From an uncultured Methanomethylovorans sp. (lineage in GTDB: Archaea; Halobacteriota; Methanosarcinia; Methanosarcinales; Methanosarcinaceae), in assembly GCA_937968035.1 (NCBI GenBank), contig CALBTS010000266.1:1-15423 (forward strand): DNA of 15,423 bases, read 5' to 3'. The notes below the pieces were generated by a model. The model was not told the DNA's origin. It saw only the letters and a program-made list of their open reading frames with translations, and made no database searches. Shown here in pieces: positions 1-6,583 of this stretch; the first letter of the stretch is position 1; each line of letters begins with the position of its first letter. A program made the translations under genes and the position numbers.

Positions 1-1404
1 ATAGGTAAACTCACCACTGCCCATGGTGTAGTGGAAACTCCTACTGTTATGCCTGTTATCAATCCCAATATCCAGACCATTAAGCCTTCAGAAATGCGAG
101 ATTTCGGGGCTCAAATGCTCATCACCAATTCTTATATCATCTATCGCAAGGAAGAGCTGCGTGAGAAAGCTCTAAAGGATGGTCTGCATTCCCTGCTGGA
201 TTTCGATGGTCCTATTATGACAGATTCGGGATCCTTCCAATTATCAGTGTATGGTGAGGTAGAAGTGAGCAACGAGCAAATTGTGGAGTTCCAGCAGAAG
301 ATTGGCTCGGACATAATTGTTCCTCTGGATATTCCCACCCCTCCCAATGTCACAAGAGAGCAGGCAGAAGCTGAACTTGAGACTACTGTCCAACGCCTTA
401 AGGCAGCGAGAGAACTGGCCAATGGTGACATGTTACTCGCTGGCCCGGTCCAAGGTTCAAGTTATCTGGACCTGCGTGAACAATGTGCACATACTCTCTC
501 AGAAGTGGGCTTTGACGTGTATCCATTTGGGGCGGTCGTACCTCTCATGGAAACATACCGCTATGCAGATCTGGTTGATGTCATCATTGCTGCCAAAAAA
601 GGATTGGACCCTTCTGCTCCCGTTCATCTGTTTGGCGCAGGGCATCCCATGATGTTCGCTCTTGCAGTATCTCTTGGATGCGATCTGTTCGATTCAGCAG
701 CTTATGCCCTTTATGCTAAGGACAGGAGATACATCACTACCACAGGCACATATCATGTTGACCAACTTCAATATCTTCCATGTTCCTGTCCTGTATGTGT
801 ATCTCATACGGCCGAACAACTCAAAAAAGCATCTAATTGTCAGGACCTTTTAGCCCGGCATAATCTCTATGTAACATTTGAAGAAATACGCCATGTAAAA
901 CAATCCATTAAAGAAGGAAACTTGCTGGAACTTGTTGAACAAAGATGTCGTGCGCATCCTAGATTGCTTTCAGCCTTGAAGCAGATGTATAAGTCTTCCT
1001 ATTGGCTGGAACAGCACGATCCTGCATCCAAGTCCACATTTTTTTACTGTGGACCTGAGTCATCCAAGCGTCCTGAAGTTCTGAGATTCTCCCGCAGATT
1101 AGGCCGTTTCTCACTTAAAGGTAAAGCTTTGATCAGAGCTTCACCTACACGTATCGACTCCGAGTTCGATCATGTGCTCATATTCAGACCACCATTTGGT
1201 GCATTTCCTCAGGAGCTCTCTGAGATATACCCATTCAATACCGAATCAGTTCACATTCCTGACTATGAATCCCTTGAAGAAGCATATATGAATGTCCTTG
1301 AACTTATTGGATTAAATCCTCATGTAGAATTCACTTTCATGATCGCAGAAAGGTTTGAACATCCCCTCGTAGAGGAATTGAAACAGGTAGCAACTATTAT
1401 CTAA
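1..1404 (+). CDS. tgtA: Archaeosine tRNA-guanine transglycosylase (7-cyano-7-deazaguanine tRNA-ribosyltransferase), 5' end cut off
   Basis: The enzyme swaps guanine-15 in the D-loop of archaeal tRNAs for preQ0, the first tRNA-bound step to archaeosine. The frame is open to base 1; codons 1-10 (IGKLTTAHGV) read as the family's N-terminal strand, so the true start lies a few codons upstream. The GTG at 31 is internal. Visible features, numbered by window codon, are the TDSGSFQ active-site segment (Asp about 75), PLDIPTPP, the CDLFDSAAY loop (about 227-235) that aligns with the nucleophile aspartate of TGTs, and the zinc site CSCPVC (Cys 261, 263, 266) with a candidate fourth ligand His at about 287. 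The protein stops after an alpha/beta region and shows no C-terminal PUA domain, unlike full-length Pyrococcus-type enzymes. This fits the split form in which the PUA domain is encoded elsewhere. It ends 60 nt before the next gene. Confidence 0.95.
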   Translation: MGKLTTAHGVVETPTVMPVINPNIQTIKPSEMRDFGAQMLITNSYIIYRKEELREKALKDGLHSLLDFDGPIMTDSGSFQLSVYGEVEVSNEQIVEFQQKIGSDIIVPLDIPTPPNVTREQAEAELETTVQRLKAARELANGDMLLAGPVQGSSYLDLREQCAHTLSEVGFDVYPFGAVVPLMETYRYADLVDVIIAAKKGLDPSAPVHLFGAGHPMMFALAVSLGCDLFDSAAYALYAKDRRYITTTGTYHVDQLQYLPCSCPVCVSHTAEQLKKASNCQDLLARHNLYVTFEEIRHVKQSIKEGNLLELVEQRCRAHPRLLSALKQMYKSSYWLEQHDPASKSTFFYCGPESSKRPEVLRFSRRLGRFSLKGKALIRASPTRIDSEFDHVLIFRPPFGAFPQELSEIYPFNTESVHIPDYESLEEAYMNVLELIGLNPHVEFTFMIAERFEHPLVEELKQVATII

Positions 1405-1422
1405 TATTCTCATTAACTAAAA

Positions 1423-1464
1423 ATGGTAAGGATCCCCAAAATAGTTCTTGTTGCGGTGATTTAA
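1423..1464 (+). CDS. Possible 13-codon leader ORF ending directly before the prenyltransferase start
   Basis: An ATG at 1423 opens a 13-residue frame (MVRIPKIVLVAVI) that stops with TAA at 1462-1464. It is in frame with, and immediately before, the TTG start at 1465. The SD-like GGTGAT of the next gene (1455-1460) lies inside it. No clear SD precedes the ATG. It may be chance, or a leader whose translation is coupled to the downstream gene. Existence of a peptide is unproven. Confidence 0.2.
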   Translation: MVRIPKIVLVAVI

Positions 1465-2409
1465 TTGGTTTCAATCTCAGATTCAAAGACTACCCATCCT
1501 TTCATTGAATTGCTAAGACCGGAAATTGCAGATATGGACCTTGCCTTGCCGGCAGCAAGTGCATTGCTGGCCTCCTATCTGGCAACAGGTTCTCTGCCTC
1601 CCCTTTTCCCATTTATCATTGCAGTAATAGGGGGCTACGCAGCCATTACGAGCTCCTACGTGTATAATGACTGCTGTGATGTGGATATTGACTCTATAAA
1701 CCTTCCAAATAGGCCCCTTCCATCCAGACAACTCAGTAAACAAAAGGCTCTGAAATACGCCATATTTCTGGGAGTGATAGCATCAGCAGCTGCATTGATC
1801 CTCAATCCAGAATCATTCGTTGTGCTCATTGTAGCAGTGCTAACCATCAGTATATATTCAAGTGTGGCCAAAAGAACCACTTTCCTAAGTTTCATTCCCG
1901 TAGGCATAGCTTATGGACTTGTACCCATTGGTGTATGGCTGGCCTTTGATCCCGCAGGAATACTTAAACAGCCTGATTACGGTGCTATTTTACCTCTTCC
2001 TGCTATTTTCCTGGGTCTCATGATGTGTTTCACTGACTGGGGCTTCACGCTCTCAGGTGTGGCAAGGGATGTAGAAGGAGACCGTGCACGTGGTGCGCCC
2101 ACTTTTCCTGTAACATTTGGTGTGCCTGCCACATCCAGATTCGTGACGGTCATGTGGGTCGTAGGGGTTTTTGCCTCCATTGCAATAGGCATCACTGCTC
2201 ATCTTGGTCCAGTGTTTTTTACTGGTGCCATCCTTGCGGGTATATGGATGTTGTCACAATCATTTGATTTCATCAAGGATCCAACTCCTCAAAGAGGTGG
2301 ACGTCTCTTCCTTCAGGGTTCACGTTACAGAGGCATCATGTTCGGTTCACTTATAGTTGATGTGCTTCTGCTGGTATTATCAACCACTTACGCTTCAATA
2401 ATATGGTAA
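1465..2409 (+). CDS. UbiA-family prenyltransferase (integral membrane)
   Basis: A 314-residue membrane prenyltransferase of the UbiA superfamily, which transfers an isoprenyl diphosphate to an aromatic ring or to geranylgeranylglyceryl phosphate. The first Asp-rich motif reads NDCCDVDID (Asn68, Asp69, Asp72, Asp76) followed by NLPNRPLPS. The second is RDVEGDRARGA (Asp202, Asp206). Both bind Mg2+-diphosphate in this family. Several hydrophobic segments of membrane-helix type cover the chain. The TTG start is favoured because TAA is the codon just before it and GGTGAT ends 4 nt upstream; the next in-frame ATG is codon 24. It heads an operon with a geranylgeranyl-reductase-like gene and a radical SAM gene. 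Automated annotation may call it digeranylgeranylglyceryl phosphate synthase. From sequence alone I cannot separate that from an aromatic prenyltransferase such as one for methanophenazine, so I leave the symbol empty. Confidence 0.9.
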   Translation: MVSISDSKTTHPFIELLRPEIADMDLALPAASALLASYLATGSLPPLFPFIIAVIGGYAAITSSYVYNDCCDVDIDSINLPNRPLPSRQLSKQKALKYAIFLGVIASAAALILNPESFVVLIVAVLTISIYSSVAKRTTFLSFIPVGIAYGLVPIGVWLAFDPAGILKQPDYGAILPLPAIFLGLMMCFTDWGFTLSGVARDVEGDRARGAPTFPVTFGVPATSRFVTVMWVVGVFASIAIGITAHLGPVFFTGAILAGIWMLSQSFDFIKDPTPQRGGRLFLQGSRYRGIMFGSLIVDVLLLVLSTTYASIIW

Positions 2410-2419
2410 GGTAATGATC

Positions 2420-3577
2420 ATGGATGCAGATATTGTAGTAATTGGTGCCTCTCCGGCAGGTCTCATGGCCGCCCGTAATGCTGCATTAAAGGGTACAAAT
2501 GTCATTCTGATCGACAGGAAAGAGGCAATTGGAAATCCCACCCATCCTGCAAACACTTTCTTTAAAGGGATGTTCGACAAGACAGGTGAGACTGTTGACC
2601 AGAGCTATGTGATAAAGAATCTCAAAGGTGCACATATAGTAGCTCCTTCCGGTGACAAGGTTGTTGTAGAAAGCCCGGCGTATTTCCTGGATCGCAGAAA
2701 GTTTGATGAATACTATGCACAGCAGGTGATTAAGGCCGGAGTTGACATTCGCACAGGAGTAGAAGCTTTAAATGTTATCCGTAATGAAGGCATCTTTTCC
2801 ATAAGTACCAATGAAGGAATGCTGAAGTCTAAGATAGTCATAATCTCAGATGGTATAAATTCCAGAATTGCAGGGCTTTTGGGTATGAAACCCATCAAAT
2901 ATCCTCGTGATATAGCATGGTCTATGGAAGCCGAGGTGGAGGCTCCAGGTCTGGGAGAACCTGACATGTTCGAATATTATGTAGGAAACCATGCCCCTGG
3001 ATGGAAATCAACATATTCACCATGTGGCGGTGATCGCGCAACTCTGGGAGTATATGTACGCAGGCATGGTACGGATGTCTCATCTTTCTTTGATACCTGG
3101 GTGGAGAATTTCAAGAAAATAAAAGGCTTGGAAGAACTGTCCTTTATTAAAAAGTCAGTGGGTGGAGACCCCATAGCTGCCATTCCCGCAGATATAGTAG
3201 GTGAAGGAGTTATGGTCACTGGAGGCTCTGCTGCCCAGTCAGGCATAGGATATGGGATGCATGCTGGCCAGATGTGTGGTGACGTGGCAGCAGATGCCAT
3301 TGCAAAGAATGATGTTTCTGCCAGGTTCCTGTCAGAGTACAGAAAACGCTGGAACCAGGAGTACAGGAACGAGTACTATCTGGGTCGTATCGCCCTTGAG
3401 ACCCTGCGTAAGATGACTGATAAGGAAATAGATGCAATGATGCAGGTCTTTGAGGGTGAGGATCTTTCTTTCATTCAAGGTAAGCCCTTAAATAAGGCAA
3501 TACATGCAGCTATGTTCATGCTCAGGAAAAAGCCATCTTCATTGCTTACCTACAGGGCAGCATTGAGAAGGAAGTGA
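2420..3577 (+). CDS. Geranylgeranyl reductase-like FAD oxidoreductase, divergent
   Basis: A 385-residue flavoprotein of the geranylgeranyl reductase family, whose members saturate double bonds in isoprenoid chains such as those of archaeal lipids. N-terminal Rossmann motif DIVVIGASPAG (residues 4-14) binds FAD, with the acidic strand end LIDRKE (about 31-36) and an ISDG motif (142-145). Two family signatures are altered. The segment aligning with the substrate motif YxWxFP reads KSTYSP (about 196-201). The second FAD motif, usually GDAAG, reads GGSAA (268-272), so the Asp is a Gly. I chose the ATG at 2420 over the one at 2414 because the SD-like GGTAAT (2410-2415) gives the usual 4-nt spacing only for 2420. 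The gene starts 10 nt after the prenyltransferase stop and is followed 3 nt later by the radical SAM gene. The product of the UbiA enzyme is a natural substrate candidate; the electron donor is unknown. Confidence 0.85.
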   Translation: MDADIVVIGASPAGLMAARNAALKGTNVILIDRKEAIGNPTHPANTFFKGMFDKTGETVDQSYVIKNLKGAHIVAPSGDKVVVESPAYFLDRRKFDEYYAQQVIKAGVDIRTGVEALNVIRNEGIFSISTNEGMLKSKIVIISDGINSRIAGLLGMKPIKYPRDIAWSMEAEVEAPGLGEPDMFEYYVGNHAPGWKSTYSPCGGDRATLGVYVRRHGTDVSSFFDTWVENFKKIKGLEELSFIKKSVGGDPIAAIPADIVGEGVMVTGGSAAQSGIGYGMHAGQMCGDVAADAIAKNDVSARFLSEYRKRWNQEYRNEYYLGRIALETLRKMTDKEIDAMMQVFEGEDLSFIQGKPLNKAIHAAMFMLRKKPSSLLTYRAALRRK

Positions 3578-3580
3578 ACA

Positions 3581-4744
3581 GTGGTTATGGATAAGTATTA
3601 TTTTTACAGGAATCCCCTTTTTAAGGTCTATGCAACGGTCCAGAATGGTTTAGTAAAGATGAATACAGAAGGTTTAGTATCTCCTATTTTCAACTCTATG
3701 GTAAAAGACCTGATGCAGATGTTCGATGGTACGAAGCCTTCTGTAGTGGAGGCTGATAGACTTATTTATTCCACTTGGATGCCTCCAATACCCAGCAAAC
3801 CCTTTGATAGGCTGGTATCCAGCCAGATGGGTAATATGAGAGGTAAGTATATACCAGAGCAACTGACCATTTCGATCACAGAGGATTGTCCCAATAAATG
3901 CCTTCACTGTGCATTGCCTGATACAAAGAATCGTGCAAAGCTGGAGCCAAATATTGTGAGGTCTATCATCGATCAGGCACAGGAGGTAGGTACTACTTTA
4001 ATTATTTTCGATGGAGGAGAGCCCTTACTTTATGCGGGTCTGGAAGAGCTGATATCTCATGTCGACCAGGAGCGTGCTATTCCCGGTCTGTTCACTTCTG
4101 GAGTTGGCCTAACTGTAGAAAAGGCACAAAGTCTCAAAGAGGCTGGCCTATACATGCTTAGTGTGAGCCTGGACAGTGCACATGAAGAGGGTCATGACCT
4201 TATGCGTGGCCGTTCCGGTGTCTTCAGAGATGCCATGTCGGCAATACGCAACGGAGTAGAGGCTGGTCTGTTTGTGAATATCTATGTGGTCATCTCTCCG
4301 AGGAACATACATGAACTGGACGATTTCTATCAATTGGCTCGCGAAGCAGGTGTACACGAGATCTCCTTCTTTGAGATAGTTCCGACTGGCAGGTGGCTTG
4401 ACCATACTAACGAGGTGCTCTCTGTTGAAGACCGCAAAAAATTCGATGACTTTGTGTCCTATGCCTCTATGAGCGCTGGTCCCAGGATATTTCCTATACC
4501 TCAAGTGGTAGGAAAAATGGGTTGCTTTGCCGGGCGGAAATGGCTGCATATAACACCCGAAGGGAACGTATGGCCATGTTCCTGCCTGCCTTTAAGTTAT
4601 GGCAATATACATAATGATAACCTTAAAACCATATGGAAAAAGATCACTGAAGACCCTACCTTCACAGGTGGTAAATGCTTGATGCGCAATTCCGAATTCA
4701 GACGTATCCGTCTGGGTTTAAATGAGCAAGAAGAACAAAATTGA
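3581..4744 (+). CDS. Radical SAM protein with SPASM/twitch-like C-terminal cysteines
   Basis: A 387-residue radical SAM enzyme. The N-terminal 90 residues are hydrophilic and unassigned. The [4Fe-4S]-SAM motif CPNKCLHC (Cys103, 107, 110) starts a TIM-barrel-like domain containing FDGGEP (the GGE motif) and SVSLDS. The C-terminus carries GCFAG, PEGNVWPCSC and a late GGKC (Cys315, 333, 335, 366). This arrangement resembles the twitch/SPASM region that holds an auxiliary Fe-S cluster in enzymes such as AhbD, NirJ and PqqE. The start is uncertain: GTG at 3581 follows the SD-like GGAAGTGA (3570-3577), while an in-frame ATG lies 6 nt later. It begins 3 nt after the reductase stop, so co-transcription and coupled translation are likely. 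The reaction is unknown. By context it could modify the prenylated product or an aromatic precursor, or mature a partner. Confidence 0.85.
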   Translation: MVMDKYYFYRNPLFKVYATVQNGLVKMNTEGLVSPIFNSMVKDLMQMFDGTKPSVVEADRLIYSTWMPPIPSKPFDRLVSSQMGNMRGKYIPEQLTISITEDCPNKCLHCALPDTKNRAKLEPNIVRSIIDQAQEVGTTLIIFDGGEPLLYAGLEELISHVDQERAIPGLFTSGVGLTVEKAQSLKEAGLYMLSVSLDSAHEEGHDLMRGRSGVFRDAMSAIRNGVEAGLFVNIYVVISPRNIHELDDFYQLAREAGVHEISFFEIVPTGRWLDHTNEVLSVEDRKKFDDFVSYASMSAGPRIFPIPQVVGKMGCFAGRKWLHITPEGNVWPCSCLPLSYGNIHNDNLKTIWKKITEDPTFTGGKCLMRNSEFRRIRLGLNEQEEQN

Positions 4745-4748
4745 AATT

Positions 4749-4782
4749 TAAGGGTGAAATCACCCTTATTAGTTTCTTTTTT
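4749..4782 (+). terminator. Hairpin terminator of the prenyltransferase operon, shared by convergent genes
   Basis: An 8-bp stem (4749-4756 with 4761-4768, core AAGGGTG/CACCCTT) with an AAAT loop is followed on the + strand by a T-rich tract at 4773-4782 that runs into the stop codon of the opposing gene. The minus-strand continuation also contains T-runs (AAATTTCAATTTT), so it may stop transcription from both sides. Confidence 0.65.
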
Positions 4783-5638
4783 ATAACAGTCCAGATCTCT
4801 GAAGCGCCATGAGGTTTTCTGTGGTGAGCTTTTCTCCAGCCTTGAACTTATCAAAGATGTCTTCGGCATCCTTGCGCATATCGGCCTTGGATACTTCTCT
4901 TCTGCCTTCAGTTTCTCCCTTCTTGAGCTTGCGGACCTCTTTATCAATGTCCCTTATCTCTTTCTGGGCAGCGATGAACTTCTTGTGCTTCTCATCTGCA
5001 CTTTCCTGGAACTTTACGAATTCCTTGTGAGCGGCATCGGATTCTGCACGTATCTTGTCAGCTTCTTTAAAGGTGGCTATCATAAGGTCATGATATTCCT
5101 GCGCCTTCTGTGCATACTCAGAAAGCAATGTGTGCTCCTTTGAAGCTTCGTCCCTTATATCCTGTGCTTTTGTGAGCAGTTCCTTCAGTTCCTGGTTACT
5201 TTCAAGCTGCTGCTTTTTTGCATTATATATCTTGCGTAGCTCAGTGATCTTGTTTACAAGTTCTCTTTCCTTACTTGTGCTCAGGACTTCTGTCTGCTGT
5301 GCAAATTCCAGACGATCGATATCTTTACGGATGTCCTTGATGGATGGGCCTGTAAGGTTATTCTCTCCGCGTATAGTGTCTATCTGGGCATAGATCTCAT
5401 TGGCCCTATTGTTGATCTCATCCCTTAGGTCCTTGTGCTCTTTAACCTTCACATTGTTCTCATCACGAAGGTTCTTATGGTTCTGAGCCTCATTGATAAG
5501 GTCTTTTGTCTTCTTGTTGAGCTCATTGCGTTTTGCAGCAAGCTTGCTTGCCTCGGCATTGAGTTCGTTGCGCTGTGTCTTGTATTCCTCGGACAGTCTT
5601 TTCAGTTCTGTCTTCTTCTCGTTCAGTTCTTTCAACAT
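4781..5638 (-). CDS. Archaeal long coiled-coil protein (COG1340-like)
   Basis: A 285-residue, highly charged protein rich in Glu, Lys, Asn and Gln, with no Cys or Trp. Heptad-like repeats fill residues 1-245, including the similar segments RNELNAEASKL/RNELNKKTKDL and HKNLRDENN/HKDLRDEIN. A helix-breaking stretch (NLTGPSIKDI, about 94-103) could form the turn of an antiparallel coiled coil. A short C-terminal module (about 244-285) ends in LTTENLMALQRSGLL. It resembles the archaeal COG1340 coiled-coil family, whose role is unknown to me; structural, SMC-like or scaffold functions are guesses. The ATG at 5638 has GGGAGGAT about 9 nt upstream. It follows serB by 40 nt on the same strand. Annotations that call such proteins phosphoserine phosphatase probably reflect transfer from the neighbour, since no HAD motif is present here. 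Confidence 0.8.
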   Translation of the reverse strand: MLKELNEKKTELKRLSEEYKTQRNELNAEASKLAAKRNELNKKTKDLINEAQNHKNLRDENNVKVKEHKDLRDEINNRANEIYAQIDTIRGENNLTGPSIKDIRKDIDRLEFAQQTEVLSTSKERELVNKITELRKIYNAKKQQLESNQELKELLTKAQDIRDEASKEHTLLSEYAQKAQEYHDLMIATFKEADKIRAESDAAHKEFVKFQESADEKHKKFIAAQKEIRDIDKEVRKLKKGETEGRREVSKADMRKDAEDIFDKFKAGEKLTTENLMALQRSGLL

Positions 5639-5658
5639 CGCTTGTTAATCCTCCCTCT

Positions 5659-5674
5659 CCGGCATTGAAGCCGG
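5659..5674 (-). other. Small GC-rich hairpin between serB and the coiled-coil gene
   Basis: CCGGC (5659-5663) and GCCGG (5670-5674) can form a 5-bp stem with a 6-nt loop in the serB-coiled-coil transcript, just upstream of the coiled-coil SD. No T-run follows, so it looks more like a processing or partial attenuation element than a terminator. Confidence 0.3.
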
Positions 5675-5678
5675 CATT

Positions 5679-6389
5679 TCATGCATTTCTAATGCACGAT
5701 ACACACCGCTGATCCAGATCGAAAGATTCGATAACTGGAATCACAGCTTTGAGGTTCTTCTCTATTATCACAACATCTGCATGTTGTCGTAGTATTGGTT
5801 TAGAATTGAATGCTATAGCATATCTTGCTCTTTTGAAGATACATATATCATTTGCTCCGTCACCTACGACTATGCAATCTTCAGGTGCGATCCCGTGCTG
5901 AGCTGCAATTTCTTCAAGCACCAGTTCCTTTGAGTTCTGTGCAGTAAGAGATCCTATCACTTCACCCGTGATGATGCCATCTTTTACTATCAGTTCATTG
6001 GATACTACGTGGTCTATCCCAAGTAGTTTTCCCACTCTTTCCGAAGATAGTGTGAATCCCCCGGATACCATTGCAGTTGCATATCCTCTGGATTTCACGA
6101 AACTGACCAGTTCTTTGGCACCTGGCATCAGAGGCATCTTTTCCAGAGCCTTTATTGCATCTTCTAACTTCAATCCATTTAGAAGTCTTACCCTTTCAGT
6201 AAGTGCCTGGGAGAAATTTATTTCTCCTTTCATTGCTCTTTCGGTTATTGCTGATACCTCTTGGCCAACTCCCGCCGCCTTAGCAAGCTCATCGATAGTT
6301 TCAGCATCGATCAACGTGCTGTCCATATCAAAAACTATCAGTTTCTTACTACTATTACTTCTCTCAGAAAGATCACTTGTATAACTCAC
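5679..6389 (-). CDS. serB: Phosphoserine phosphatase
   Basis: This HAD-superfamily enzyme of 236 residues hydrolyses O-phospho-L-serine to L-serine, the last step of phosphorylated serine synthesis, in the cytoplasm. All HAD motifs are present: DMDST (nucleophile Asp21, acid/base Asp23), MVSGG (Ser109), Lys154, and GDGAND (Asp177, Asp181). The cap-domain segment after motif I (LIDAETIDELAKAAG) is also typical of SerB. There is no ACT domain. The GTG start at 6389 has GGTTGAT ending 3 nt upstream; the next Met is inside motif I, so the start must be near here. The first 15 residues are Ser-rich and dispensable-looking. It shares a strand with the downstream coiled-coil gene and is divergent from mtd. 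In organisms that make Cys-tRNA through phosphoserine, this enzyme competes with SepS for the same metabolite. Confidence 0.95.
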   Translation of the reverse strand: MSYTSDLSERSNSSKKLIVFDMDSTLIDAETIDELAKAAGVGQEVSAITERAMKGEINFSQALTERVRLLNGLKLEDAIKALEKMPLMPGAKELVSFVKSRGYATAMVSGGFTLSSERVGKLLGIDHVVSNELIVKDGIITGEVIGSLTAQNSKELVLEEIAAQHGIAPEDCIVVGDGANDICIFKRARYAIAFNSKPILRQHADVVIIEKNLKAVIPVIESFDLDQRCVSCIRNA

Positions 6390-6536
6390 TTGATCAACCT
6401 AGGATTAAAGATTGTAAATGGGGCTTATGGAACAGGCTGATGTGAAATAAATGACATTGCTTTTAACCTTTTCGGATAGATTCATGTAAGCTGCTATAAG
6501 CTCCTGATAACCCTGCTTAGGGGTATTTTGCTTTCC

Positions 6537-6578
6537 AAAAGTAATATATGCTACACTGCACTATTGCTGTACTGTGAT
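6537..6578 (+). promoter_or_regulatory. mtd promoter (TATA box) and SD
   Basis: Purine-rich CAAAAG followed by TAATATAT (6542-6549) makes a plausible BRE/TATA pair about 40 nt before the mtd ATG, giving a start site near 6570 and a short leader. GTGAT (6574-6578) is the SD, 5 nt from the ATG. The 194-nt spacer (6390-6583) must also hold the serB promoter, for which I see only weak AT-rich candidates near 6445-6455. Confidence 0.5.
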
Positions 6579-6583
6579 TTTAC

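Noticed and set aside
31..33. GTG as true start of tgtA
   Set aside because: The ten codons before it match the family's conserved N-terminal strand, so the gene continues past the window edge.
141..431. Antisense open frame of 96 codons inside tgtA
   Set aside because: It lies wholly within a strongly conserved gene, has Ser/Ala-rich low-complexity translation and no SD. Similar shadow frames inside sepS, hef, mtd and the radical SAM gene were dismissed for the same reason.
4809..5393. + strand frames rich in Ser, Leu and Phe inside the coiled-coil gene
   Set aside because: They are the complement of Glu/Lys-rich codons in the opposite strand; the coiled-coil gene has an SD, a terminator and a family match.
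5659..5674. Hairpin after serB as a full terminator
   Set aside because: The stem is only 5 bp and no T-run follows; the downstream coiled-coil gene has an SD but no obvious promoter of its own, so readthrough is more likely.
6390..6583. Possible tRNA, riboswitch or small RNA between serB and mtd
   Set aside because: I found no cloverleaf, no known aptamer pattern and only weak local repeats (TAAGCT copies, ACCC/GGGT arms); a double promoter region explains it.
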